A stretch of 64,000 nucleotides of DNA from Lewinellaceae bacterium SD302 (GTDB taxonomy: Bacteria > Bacteroidota > Bacteroidia > Chitinophagales > Saprospiraceae), in NCBI GenBank assembly GCA_002591745.1, contig PDLQ01000017.1, positions 1-64,000 on the forward strand, written 5' to 3'. A program made the translations under genes and the position numbers. Positions 17,313 through 25,438 of the stretch are shown piece by piece. The notes beneath the pieces were generated by a model that was not told the DNA's origin, searched no databases, and saw nothing but the letters and a program-made list of their open reading frames with translations. Each line of letters starts with the position of its first letter. Position 1 is the stretch's first letter.

Positions 17313-18311
17313 CTACACGCCGAGATCAATCTCCGTATTATCCCCGATGTTCAGGCTTTTATGGACGCCCCGGATGCTGGCGTCGTTGCCCACTACGGAT
17401 TGGCTCAGGATGATTTCCCGTATCTGGGCGTAGTCACCAATGATGCTGTTGTTTACGATGGCATCTTCGATAACGGTGTTGGCACCGATGGTGACGTTGG
17501 GGCCGATAATGGAATTATGAATTTTACAATTCTCGCCAATGCGAACCGGGTGTACGATGATGCTATTGTCGTAGGGAGGCGGATCGTCATCGCCAAAGCC
17601 GGGCCGTGCCAGGAAAGTGGCGTTGGTCTCCAACAGGATTTCTTTGCGGCCACAATCGAACCAGTGTTCTACGGTAATGGGTTTAAGTTCGATGCCCCAG
17701 CGCCGCATCTGCTCCAGGGCATCGGTGAGGGGGTATTCGCCGATTGACTGAACGCCGTTGTCCAGGTTATAGGCGCAGGCTTCGATAAAGCGGTTGACCT
17801 CCTTGACCTTATAGCAGCCAACCATAGCGAGGTTAGACAGAGGAATACTGGGTTTTTCGACTAATCTAGTGATGCGGCCGTCATCATCGATCTCTACCAC
17901 CCCAAACTTCCGGGGATCCTCCACCCGCTGAACGCCGATACAGCTTTCCGGGCTTTCGATAAATTTTTGGAGATCGGCATCAATAATGGCATCACCGAAG
18001 AAGATGAACAACTCATTGGCATCGGCGTAATATTCCCGGCCCAGCCAGATCGCATGGGCAGACCCCATCCTTTCGTCCTGGTTAACGAAAGCACTATTGA
18101 GGTCGGGATAAGCCGTGGTGATGTAATCGCGAATCTTTTCACCCAGGTAACCGATGATGAATACAAAATCGGTCACCCCCACCTCCAGTAACTGATCGAT
18201 GATGAAGGAAATGATGGGTTTGCCCGCTACCGCAATGAGCGGTTTGGGTTGGGTATAGGTAAGCGGACGTAAACGCTTGCCGGTGCCGGCCACGGGTATG
18301 ATGGCTTTCAT
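17313..18311 (-). CDS. Sugar-1-phosphate nucleotidyltransferase with left-handed beta-helix tail
   Basis: 332 residues. KAIIPVAGTGKRLRPLTYTQPKPLIAVAGKPII (residues 2-34) is the nucleotide-binding GxGxRxxPxTxxxPKP signature. FFGDAIIDADL supplies the metal-binding Asp after the third strand, and GEYPLTDAL and HWFDCGRKEILLETN are family blocks. The C-terminus has hexapeptide-like repeats (IIGPNVTIGANTVIEDAIVNNSIIGDYAQI). It makes an NDP-sugar from NTP and sugar-1-phosphate for polysaccharide synthesis; the base and sugar are undetermined. TATCTTAG, close to a -7 box, ends only about 5 nt before the ATG, so the mRNA may be nearly leaderless. Confidence 0.88.
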   Translation of the reverse strand: MKAIIPVAGTGKRLRPLTYTQPKPLIAVAGKPIISFIIDQLLEVGVTDFVFIIGYLGEKIRDYITTAYPDLNSAFVNQDERMGSAHAIWLGREYYADANELFIFFGDAIIDADLQKFIESPESCIGVQRVEDPRKFGVVEIDDDGRITRLVEKPSIPLSNLAMVGCYKVKEVNRFIEACAYNLDNGVQSIGEYPLTDALEQMRRWGIELKPITVEHWFDCGRKEILLETNATFLARPGFGDDDPPPYDNSIIVHPVRIGENCKIHNSIIGPNVTIGANTVIEDAIVNNSIIGDYAQIREIILSQSVVGNDASIRGVHKSLNIGDNTEIDLGV

Positions 18312-18330
18312 GGAGGCTAAGATACAAGCC

Positions 18331-18347
18331 TTGCTACTTTGTTAGTC
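18331..18347 (+). repeat. Isolated core motif TTGCTACTTTGTTAGTC
   Basis: A 17-nt core directly abutting a family B element, just as at 45031-45046 where the same two sequences are also adjacent. This suggests the core is a separate, composable unit. Confidence 0.7.
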
Positions 18348-18351
18348 AAAA

Positions 18352-18438
18352 TAATGATTCAATGATAAAATGAGCTAATGATTTAATGGAGCTCTCCCAA
18401 ATTAGATCATTAAAACATTCTATCATTAAGTCATTATC
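18352..18438. repeat. Family B intergenic repeat, copy 2
   Basis: TAATGATTCAATGATAAAAT and CTAATGATTTAATGG on the left, inverted ATTAGATCATTAAAACATTC and TATCATTAAGTCATTATC on the right. The right end overlaps the TGA stop of trkH. Almost the whole gap between nucleotidyltransferase and trkH is this element plus a core motif. Confidence 0.9.
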
Positions 18439-19888
18439 AATTCGATCGCCAGAAATAAGGTGCGAACAACACCAGGATCGTAAACAGCTCCAGTCGCCCC
18501 AACAGCATCACGAAACTGAGGAAGAGTTTGATGGGTGAGCTGAGCCAGGCGAAATTGTCTACGGGACCGACATCGCCGATACCGGGACCGACATTACCCA
18601 AACTGGTGGCCATAGCGCCGAGGGCCGTCTCGAAATCTAACCCCAACAAACTGAGAACGATGGTGCCGATGACGAAGATGAAAAGATAAAGCAGCAAAAA
18701 AGTGTAAACGTGGGTGATCACGCGACCGCGAACAACTTCTCCGTTCATCCGCAGCGGAACAATGGCCGAGGGATGGAGTAAGCGGCGGAATTCCAGTCCG
18801 CTATTTTTGAAAAAAACCAGGTGACGCACCAGTTTAATGCCTCCCGAGGTGGACCCGGCACAAGCCCCCATAAACAAGAGGACGAAGAAAACGAAGGTCA
18901 GGGCGTTGGAGTACTGGGTATAATCCGCCGAAACAAAACCGGTAGTGGTGATGAGGCTAATGATCTGGAAAAGCGAATCGCGAAAAGACTGTTCCCAGGG
19001 AAATTTACCCGTGGCGTGTACCCCGGCTGTAATGCCCACAACTAGTAAGCCGATGATCGTCAGATAGGCTTTGAGTTCCTCACTTTGCCAGACTTCCGAC
19101 CAGCGCCTTTTGAGGCTAAGATACAGGACTGTATAATTGGTGCCGGCCAACAACATGAAGAAGATGACCGTGTACTGAATGGTAGGCCCGAAGGCGGCCA
19201 TACTGCTATTGCGGGTGCTAAAGCCGCCGGTAGCCATGGTGGTGAGGGCGTGGTTGACTGCCTCGTAGAAGTTCATTCCCTCAATCCACAAAATGATACA
19301 GAGTAAGGCTGTGAGGCCCACGTAGATGAGCCATAGTCGCTTAGCCGTCTCACTGATCCGTGGGTGGAGTTTATCTGACGTCGGCCCTGGCGCTTCGGCT
19401 ACGAATAATTCGATGCCGCCAATTCCTAACAGCGGAAAAATAGCTACGGTGAGTACGATGATGCCCATACCGCCGATCCACTGGGTAAGGCTGCGCCAAT
19501 AGAGAATACCTTTGGGCTGGATCTCGATATCGGTAAGTACGCTGGCCCCCGTGGTGGTCATGCCTGACATCGTCTCGAAAAATGCATCGGCCAATCCGGG
19601 GATCACGCCACTGAGTAAGTAAGGCAGCATTCCCGCCAAAACCATCACCACCCACCCGGCGGCTACAATCAGATAGCCTTCGCGCTTGCGTACCTGGGCC
19701 CGGCCGAGTTTGCGTACACTTAAAAACCCTGCGGCACCCAGTCCGGCGCTGATCAGCCCGCTAAGCAACAAGGCATTGTGATCACCATCCCCGAAATATA
19801 AACTGAAGGGTAATCCCGACCAAATGGCCCCACCGATGATCATCAGCAGAACGGACAGGACCCGGACAATGGCAATCTTATTGAGCAT
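18437..19888 (-). CDS. trkH: TrkH/KtrB family potassium uptake channel subunit
   Basis: 483 residues of almost continuous membrane helices. The four selectivity-filter pore loops are visible as SGMTTTGASVLTD, TTMATGGFSTRNSS, SLITTTGFVSADYT and SLGNVGPGIGD. These Gly-containing loops line the K+ pathway in TrkH/KtrB. It takes up K+ across the inner membrane, normally gated by a cytoplasmic RCK subunit (TrkA/KtrA); no such gene is in the window. Minus strand, with its stop codon overlapping a family B repeat. Confidence 0.92.
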   Translation of the reverse strand: MLNKIAIVRVLSVLLMIIGGAIWSGLPFSLYFGDGDHNALLLSGLISAGLGAAGFLSVRKLGRAQVRKREGYLIVAAGWVVMVLAGMLPYLLSGVIPGLADAFFETMSGMTTTGASVLTDIEIQPKGILYWRSLTQWIGGMGIIVLTVAIFPLLGIGGIELFVAEAPGPTSDKLHPRISETAKRLWLIYVGLTALLCIILWIEGMNFYEAVNHALTTMATGGFSTRNSSMAAFGPTIQYTVIFFMLLAGTNYTVLYLSLKRRWSEVWQSEELKAYLTIIGLLVVGITAGVHATGKFPWEQSFRDSLFQIISLITTTGFVSADYTQYSNALTFVFFVLLFMGACAGSTSGGIKLVRHLVFFKNSGLEFRRLLHPSAIVPLRMNGEVVRGRVITHVYTFLLLYLFIFVIGTIVLSLLGLDFETALGAMATSLGNVGPGIGDVGPVDNFAWLSSPIKLFLSFVMLLGRLELFTILVLFAPYFWRSN

Positions 19889-20006
19889 ACTAGCTTTTAT
19901 CTGGCGTGAAGGTAGCCAAAACAGCCCGCTCGTAAATAGGTTCTAACGTAGAACGGGGCAACGATCCCCAGATCGCCACCCCGTTGTTGAATTTACTTGT
20001 GGTGGA

Positions 20007-20495
20007 TTAGCCGAGCAGGCTGCCCAGTCCGCCGCCGCCGAGCAAATCCTTGGCTTTGCCCATCAAGCCACCAGCATCGAGACCGAGAGCGCTCATGACG
20101 CTTCCCTGATCGATCTCGTCAGTATCGCCGGCTTCCTGGGCCGCTCCGCCAATCTTGTTGAGGATCATTGGTAGCGCCAAGCTGGAGACGGTAGTGGCCA
20201 TACTTTCGGGAATACCCAGGGCACTGGTCGCTTTGTTGATGAAATTACCGGCAATGCTCTTGTAAACCATATTCTGCATCAGGCCAGAGACGCCTTCTCC
20301 GCCACCGGTAGCGCCTTTGAGCATATCGAGTACGCCGCCGACGTTTCCGCCACTTACGGCTCCCATTACGCCATCGACGATGGAATCTTTGGCTACGGGC
20401 AGTGCTTTTTCGGCCTGGCCGAGATCAAGGCCGGTCTTTTCAGCGATAGTGGAAGTGACTTGGCCTTTGAGGCCGTCTAGTAATGCATCTAACAT
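20007..20495 (-). CDS. Small Gly/Ala-rich DUF937-like protein
   Basis: 162 residues. Three alternating helical segments with Gly-rich turns (LKGQVTSTIAEKTGLDLGQAE, SLALPMILNKIGGAAQEAG, AKDLLGGGGLGSLLG) match the style of DUF937/DUF2780-type proteins, which are small soluble proteins of unknown role with a YidB-like helical fold. No signal peptide. It starts at ATG 20495 and is isolated between trkH and a small membrane protein, with 225 bp upstream containing no recognised motif. Confidence 0.75.
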   Translation of the reverse strand: MLDALLDGLKGQVTSTIAEKTGLDLGQAEKALPVAKDSIVDGVMGAVSGGNVGGVLDMLKGATGGGEGVSGLMQNMVYKSIAGNFINKATSALGIPESMATTVSSLALPMILNKIGGAAQEAGDTDEIDQGSVMSALGLDAGGLMGKAKDLLGGGGLGSLLG

Positions 20496-20720
20496 GGAAG
20501 AGGTTGTTTTTAGTTAAGTTCTCTGCAGGAAGGCCTTCTTGGCCACCCTGCTTTATAACGCTCAAAAGGGTTGTGCGTCACATCTTAATTAAATGGATTC
20601 ATGAAATCCCCCCCTTCAAGATGACTTAAGCAGGATGTTTTAATTTGTTACACCCTATTCCAGAACCAAATTTCATCACCCATATATCCTATATCTTCCT
20701 CGCTAATCCTGTAATGACTT

Positions 20721-20942
20721 ATGCTCAATTTTTTCAACCATCCCAGCAAGCGCAGTGCTACTATCATCTCTATCCTGGTCGTGCTTGGCTGGTTATCAAT
20801 TCTCCTCGTTGATACTCGTTACTTCAGAGAAGGCTTCGACCCAGACCCCTTGACGGGTATCGGACTGGTGATCGGTTTCTGGCTGCTGGTGCGGGTATGG
20901 TTGAATTACGGACGGGTAAACAGAGAAGAAGGCCAGGGCTAG
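20721..20942 (+). CDS. Small two-helix membrane protein
   Basis: 73 residues. Two predicted membrane helices (about residues 13-31 and 44-61) are joined by a short charged loop (DTRYFREGFDPDPLTG), with basic residues after the second helix. No family recognised. The ATG is the only reasonable start, and the composition (a clean two-helix hairpin with a positively charged tail) supports a real gene. A family A repeat begins about 45 nt after its stop. Confidence 0.6.
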   Translation: MLNFFNHPSKRSATIISILVVLGWLSILLVDTRYFREGFDPDPLTGIGLVIGFWLLVRVWLNYGRVNREEGQG

Positions 20943-20988
20943 CGATCAATCCCAGGGAGTAACTTAATCTTTGGTCATATTTTATTTT

Positions 20989-21033
20989 CCAAACCCGAAG
21001 AGTTTGCGACAATAGCTGAGGCTATAGTAGCAA
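20989..21033 (+). repeat. Family A repeat, diverged intergenic copy
   Basis: CCAAACCCGAAGAGTTTGCG then ACAATAGCTGAGGCTATAGTAGCAA: same order of blocks as the other copies (CTCCgaGGAGctTGCGACgATcnnnGAAG..nGTAGCAA) but with compensating-looking changes, suggesting an older copy. Confidence 0.65.
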
Positions 21034-21040
21034 TATCCAC

Positions 21041-21075
21041 AAATAAAACGGCCGACTTCCAAGGAAGCCGGCCGT
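21041..21075 (-). terminator. Intrinsic terminator of the 21132 gene
   Basis: A 13-bp stem (21048-21060 / 21063-21075, one mismatch) followed on the minus strand by GTTTTATTT. It lies about 60 nt after the stop of the T9SS protein gene. Confidence 0.8.
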
Positions 21076-21131
21076 ACGCCTAAAGGGCGTTGTTCGAAAA
21101 ATCACGTCTTTAAATCTTGTCAATTATTTGG

Positions 21132-23075
21132 CTACTGAAAAACCACCCGCTCAGTAGTCACCTCACCAGCGGCATTGCTGACCGTCAACAAGTAGGTGCC
21201 GGCGGGCGTAGCGGCCGGACGGTTGAAGTTGATTATGCCACCGGCGGATTCCAGAGTGCGGCTCATGACTTGCCGTCCGGTGACGCTTCGCAGCTCAAGT
21301 TGCAGTGCTTCCGTTTTAGATCTTACGGGCAGGTTTACGTTGAATTGATCCACTACCGGGTTGGGAAAGACCGAGATTTCGTCGGAACCGATCGCTAGTT
21401 GAGTCGTAGTTTGTTGCACCGTCGTATTCCCGGGGTTCGTCAACGGAGCGGGCGGGGTGCCGTAGCTATACATTCCGTAACGGCGGCTTTCGCAGCCTTT
21501 TATATTAAAATCGAGGTAATAGTATTTCTCGTAACTGAAATTTCCTTGGTCCGGCCGCATGGCATTCTGCGGTTGGTCGTACTCGCCCATCGGGTTGTTA
21601 CTGTTGGCATCTCCGTAGAAGTGCTCGGAGATGGTTATGCTGGTGTATGGCCCCACCATCAGTGGATCGTAGTAAACTACGCCAGGGTAAAGGTAGTCCT
21701 GCATGGCGTGCATGACCACCCCGTAATCATTATCGAAAGTCACGTTCTCCAGGGCAAACAGGCGATCGTCTACAAAGCCGGCGTTGAAAAAGGTGCCGTT
21801 GCTAAAAATGACTGGCGTAGCGGAAAAATTGAATTCCATCCAGGCGTTATCGTTGATCAGCTGACCACCATTGTGAATTTCAAAATTATCTTCCAAAAGC
21901 AGGGTTCCGCAAGCCTTATTGAGGAACTCCGCATTGCTCCCTACTTCCAATGCCTTTTTTGTCGAGCCGTAGGTATTCAACTCTACCTCTCCACCAGCAT
22001 TGGTAAAATCGGAGCCAACCAGTCGGAAAGCGTGGGGGGCATAAGTATCCACCTCAATTTCCCCTGATTCGAAGTTATTGAATACGGATCCACTGTGCAT
22101 ATACACCGCGTCGTCCGCAGCGGAGCCCACGTAAATGTCGATCTGTCCGTAATTACTAATTGAAGTACTGCTGTTCCCGAATAGTTCGATACCGGCCGTG
22201 TAGCCGTTGCCCCAGATGTAGATCAATCCACTTGCCTCGTTGGTGAGGTTACCAAAATGATTTTGCAGGGCAACCCCTGTACCGGAATTATAGAAAAGCA
22301 AATCTCCTTCGTTGTCTAGTTCACCGGAATTATCCAAACCAAAGCTCCCCGCTCCGCGGAACTGCATATTCCCCTGATTGTAAAGCTGGCCGTTATTAGC
22401 AATCCCCTTACCGGTATTAGAGCTCTCAATTCGTACTGTACCGCCAAAATTAAATAAATAGGCATCCGAGTTGACGAAAACGCCAATGTTATCCGTGGCG
22501 ACTACGCTCAACGTAGCGCCGGCAAAATTGCGTAGGCCTCCGTTATCCGTTAGCAGCATTCCAATTTCCTGATTGCCAGCGTAACTGCTACCGCCCAGTG
22601 TCATTTGATCGTGGTTTCTTACGGTTCCGCTGCTACGGATGCCATTAACGGCGTTGTAAACGTTCATTACGTTCTGATTGCTAAGGTCAGCACCGGTAGC
22701 GACCAAAATTCCATTGACGGGAACGTAATTCGAATTTCCAACGGTGATTGTTCCGATATTTCCCAGGGCACCTTCCACCAGAATGCCCGTACTTGAGGTA
22801 GGCACCACCTCAAGGGTACGGCCGGAATGGACGTCTAATCTCGACCCGGCGTAAATATGGATTGAGGCAGCACGTGCAGTACCTCCGAAGTAATGAATGA
22901 CGGCACAGTTGCAATCAATAACCACATCATCGTTGACCGTCGGGACGGTATTATTGCCCCAGTTAGAAGCCGTATTCCAGTTGCCGTAGTCGTTACCAGT
23001 GTAGTAAACCGTAACGGCACCGATCTGGGCCAGCGTGATAAAAAGTGTGAACAGGAGTAAGGATGCTCTCAGCAT
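21132..23075 (-). CDS. T9SS-exported repeat protein (adhesin-like), paralogue 1
   Basis: 647 residues: signal peptide (about 1-20), a head with YYTGNDYGNWNTASNWGNNTVPTVNDDVVID, then many short beta-helix-like turns rich in Asn/Gly (NFGGTVRIESSNTGKGIANNGQLYNQGNMQFRG type), and a type A T9SS sorting domain at the C-terminus (SVFPNPVVDQFNVNLP ... TYLLTVSNAAGEVTTERVVFQ). The protein should be exported across the outer membrane by the Por system and attached to the surface. It is a diverged paralogue of the next gene: same head, repeats and tail. Both share an upstream palindrome at about 90 nt from the start codon. Confidence 0.88.
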   Translation of the reverse strand: MLRASLLLFTLFITLAQIGAVTVYYTGNDYGNWNTASNWGNNTVPTVNDDVVIDCNCAVIHYFGGTARAASIHIYAGSRLDVHSGRTLEVVPTSSTGILVEGALGNIGTITVGNSNYVPVNGILVATGADLSNQNVMNVYNAVNGIRSSGTVRNHDQMTLGGSSYAGNQEIGMLLTDNGGLRNFAGATLSVVATDNIGVFVNSDAYLFNFGGTVRIESSNTGKGIANNGQLYNQGNMQFRGAGSFGLDNSGELDNEGDLLFYNSGTGVALQNHFGNLTNEASGLIYIWGNGYTAGIELFGNSSTSISNYGQIDIYVGSAADDAVYMHSGSVFNNFESGEIEVDTYAPHAFRLVGSDFTNAGGEVELNTYGSTKKALEVGSNAEFLNKACGTLLLEDNFEIHNGGQLINDNAWMEFNFSATPVIFSNGTFFNAGFVDDRLFALENVTFDNDYGVVMHAMQDYLYPGVVYYDPLMVGPYTSITISEHFYGDANSNNPMGEYDQPQNAMRPDQGNFSYEKYYYLDFNIKGCESRRYGMYSYGTPPAPLTNPGNTTVQQTTTQLAIGSDEISVFPNPVVDQFNVNLPVRSKTEALQLELRSVTGRQVMSRTLESAGGIINFNRPAATPAGTYLLTVSNAAGEVTTERVVFQ

Positions 23076-23149
23076 TATGGGTTGTTATTGGTTTATCACA
23101 AAAGTCGCGGCAGCCGGTATGGCAAACCTCCCGCAAATCCGGTAGATTA

Positions 23150-23176
23150 ATTTTTTACGGGAATTCCGGTAGTTGG
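23150..23176 (-). promoter_or_regulatory. Shared palindromic regulatory site upstream of the first T9SS paralogue
   Basis: On the minus strand: CCAACTACCGGAATTCCCGT followed by AAAAAAT. The same 27 nt with one difference lies at 25355-25381 at the same distance from the second paralogue. The core ACCGGAATTCCSGT is palindromic. A near -7 box, GACTTTTG, lies between it and the start codon. Confidence 0.7.
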
Positions 23177-23217
23177 TATAAGGTGAAACCGCAAGTTCGC
23201 CAAGGAGCATAAGGCCT

Positions 23218-23278
23218 CACAAGCATAACTCGGTTTTCACCACTAAGATACAAGGCATAAATGCTAGTTATGCTTGTG
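23218..23278. repeat. Inverted repeat with CACTAAGATACAAGG interior
   Basis: CACAAGCATAACT (23218-23230) and AGTTATGCTTGTG (23266-23278) are perfect 13-bp inverted arms. The interior TTCACCACTAAGATACAAGG resembles widely scattered intergenic sequences of environmental bacteria. It lies between the two T9SS paralogues. Confidence 0.75.
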
Positions 23279-23329
23279 CCCCTTAGTACATTAGTGTTAG
23301 TTGGCTAACAACTCTGAGTTGAAGTTCCA

Positions 23330-25279
23330 CTATTGAAAAACCACCCGCTTATTCATCAACTCTCCCGTAGTGTCGGTAATCGTAAGGAGGTAGGTTCCAC
23401 CGGGCAAATTCGCTGGCCGATCCAGACTCAATTGAGGAGCGGCTGCCTGGCGACTGGTGAATACTGATCGGCCATGGAGATCACGCAGTTCAAATTGAAG
23501 TACCCCCTGAAATTCGTTGGACAATCGTAAATTCAATACCTCCCCGGCCGGATTGGGGAAAGCGGTAATTGTAGCCGATTGCAGGCCGGCAGTTGTATTT
23601 GCACCGCTCGCTGGTCGTCCGGCATATTCCCAATTGTTGCCACCTCCGTGTACGGGCCTGCTGTTAATTTTAGGCGTATTGTTGTAAACCCGGTATTCCC
23701 GATTTTCACAGCCGGGGATGTTGACCTGGGCGTAAAAGTATTTGGGGTCGTCGTAGTTATTATCGTCGAAGTAGACGGCTGTGCTCCCTTCGTCATAGAT
23801 GCCGATTTCATTATTGCCGTTTGTTATCACGGGGTCTAATTCCACGTCGGTATAGGGTCCGGCCAGGATGTAGTCCGTGTATGGATCACCGAATACGATT
23901 GCGTCCGTAGGCGCGGTTACGATCACCCCCTCGTCATTATGAATGAATGAGAAGTTCACGTTCTCTAGGGCACCACTGCGATCATAAATGACCCCTCCGT
24001 TCGACAGTAGCGAACCGCTATAGAAATGTGGCTCCGTGTCATTCATTATCTCCAACCAGGCTGAATTGATCAGTTCTGCGTCTTGATTCATGGAAAGCCG
24101 ATCGTCTAAAGTGATGGTTCCGCAGTAGTGGTTACTCACCACACAACCAGCACCTATCTCCAAAGAGTTTTTATTTGGCCCGTAGCATTGCAATTCTACT
24201 GTGCCACCACGGTTGTCGAATTCTTCTCCATTAAAAAGCAGTGCCGTGGTCGCGTAAGTTCTTACTTTAATTTCACCGCTGGAGGTATTCGTCAGTTTGG
24301 CCCCCCAGTTAAAGTAGAGGGAACTCGATACACTTTGGCCAGTATAAACATCAATTAACCCCTGGTTGTAAAACTCGTGGCCACCACCTGCGAACCGGAT
24401 GCCGTTTTCGTACTGACTCCCGTACACAATGATTTTCCCTGTCGACCCATTCCTGATCTCACCTCCGTTGGAATACAGGGCATCTCCGGAAGCCGTATAA
24501 AAAAATCGGAGATCACCGGTATTATATAAGTTCCCATAATTGTAAAAACCATCGGTGGTAGCACCCCGGACCAATAGGTTTCCATAATTATCAAAATCTC
24601 CACCGTTGGCAAATCCCCGACCAGTACAGCCAGTTTCAATTGTAATTTCACCGTAATTCAAGAAATCCGTATTACTAATGGCCGTTATTGCAATATTACT
24701 TGTATAGTTAACGGAAACATCACTGTTGCTGAACAGTGTCACGTCCCCACCGGTGTTCAAATATATTCCGTTCAACTGCCCGGCACCGGCGGCTTCGTTT
24801 ATAGTAATATCTCCCCAGGAGACCAGACGCCCCATGACCAAAATTCCGGTTCCTGTGTAACTGACGTTCAGGCTGCCCCAGTTGTTGATCCTCCCGCCGT
24901 CTTCCACGATGACACCCTGGTTAGCACTGGTGTTAGGGTTGCGTACGCTAACCGTTCCCCAATTGTTGAGTAGACCCGCAATTTGTATTCCATGATACAA
25001 GGCAGGCCGAACTTCCAGCGAAGAGTTACTGTAAACATTTACGCTCGCATCGTCATAAATCAACACTGAAGCAGCTACTGCATTGTAGCCCCCCGAAATA
25101 GAGACGCTACAATCACAGATTATGAATACTTCGTCCGCAGCGGTCGGTATCCCGGCGGGTGACCAATTACTGGCTTCGTCCCAATCGCCGTAGGAGCTTC
25201 CGCCCCAGTATTTGTCGGTTGCGCCGAGTTGTTGAAAAAGGGTAAGACAGAAAGTGCTGAGTAAGAGTAAACGTAACAT
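23330..25279 (-). CDS. T9SS-exported repeat protein (adhesin-like), paralogue 2
   Basis: About 649 residues from ATG at 25279 (MLRLLLLSTFCLTLFQQLGA signal peptide). An in-frame start 12 codons upstream would put charged residues before the signal peptide and is rejected. The head YWGGSSYGDWDEASNWSPAGIPTAADEVFI and the Asn/Gly-rich short turns parallel the neighbouring 21132 gene. The C-terminus (FPNPAGEVLNLRLS ... TYLLTITDTTGELMNKRVVFQ) is a T9SS type A sorting domain. Probable surface protein; ligand unknown. The tandem arrangement suggests gene duplication with the regulatory palindrome copied too. Confidence 0.88.
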   Translation of the reverse strand: MLRLLLLSTFCLTLFQQLGATDKYWGGSSYGDWDEASNWSPAGIPTAADEVFIICDCSVSISGGYNAVAASVLIYDDASVNVYSNSSLEVRPALYHGIQIAGLLNNWGTVSVRNPNTSANQGVIVEDGGRINNWGSLNVSYTGTGILVMGRLVSWGDITINEAAGAGQLNGIYLNTGGDVTLFSNSDVSVNYTSNIAITAISNTDFLNYGEITIETGCTGRGFANGGDFDNYGNLLVRGATTDGFYNYGNLYNTGDLRFFYTASGDALYSNGGEIRNGSTGKIIVYGSQYENGIRFAGGGHEFYNQGLIDVYTGQSVSSSLYFNWGAKLTNTSSGEIKVRTYATTALLFNGEEFDNRGGTVELQCYGPNKNSLEIGAGCVVSNHYCGTITLDDRLSMNQDAELINSAWLEIMNDTEPHFYSGSLLSNGGVIYDRSGALENVNFSFIHNDEGVIVTAPTDAIVFGDPYTDYILAGPYTDVELDPVITNGNNEIGIYDEGSTAVYFDDNNYDDPKYFYAQVNIPGCENREYRVYNNTPKINSRPVHGGGNNWEYAGRPASGANTTAGLQSATITAFPNPAGEVLNLRLSNEFQGVLQFELRDLHGRSVFTSRQAAAPQLSLDRPANLPGGTYLLTITDTTGELMNKRVVFQ

Positions 25280-25354
25280 AATGGGTGGGTTTTTGCTTCG
25301 CTGCAAATTTCTCACCCACGGCGGCGTCCAGCCTCCCAGAAATCCTTGATCCGT

Positions 25355-25381
25355 ATTTTTTACCGGAATTCCGGTAGTTGG
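25355..25381 (-). promoter_or_regulatory. Shared palindromic regulatory site upstream of the second T9SS paralogue
   Basis: On the minus strand: CCAACTACCGGAATTCCGGT then AAAAAAT. Here the palindrome ACCGGAATTCCGGT is perfect. Downstream both promoters also share GGATTTnnGGGAGG after nine unconserved bases, and a near -7 box GAAATTTG follows. Confidence 0.7.
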
Positions 25382-25399
25382 CCTTTAGGTTACTTTGGC

Positions 25400-25411
25400 T
25401 AACAAAGTAGC
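25400..25411 (-). repeat. Isolated core motif GCTACTTTGTTA
   Basis: Plus strand GGCTAACAAAGTAGCAAGG in the gap between paralogue 2 and the hydrolase/OsmC gene; no family A palindrome is attached. Confidence 0.6.
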
Positions 25412-25438
25412 AAGGCTTATGAACGCCGGATGTCGAAT

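Noticed and set aside
23211-23290. Inverted repeat between the T9SS paralogues considered as a terminator
   Set aside because: The 35-nt loop and lack of a U-run fit a dispersed repeat better than a rho-independent terminator.
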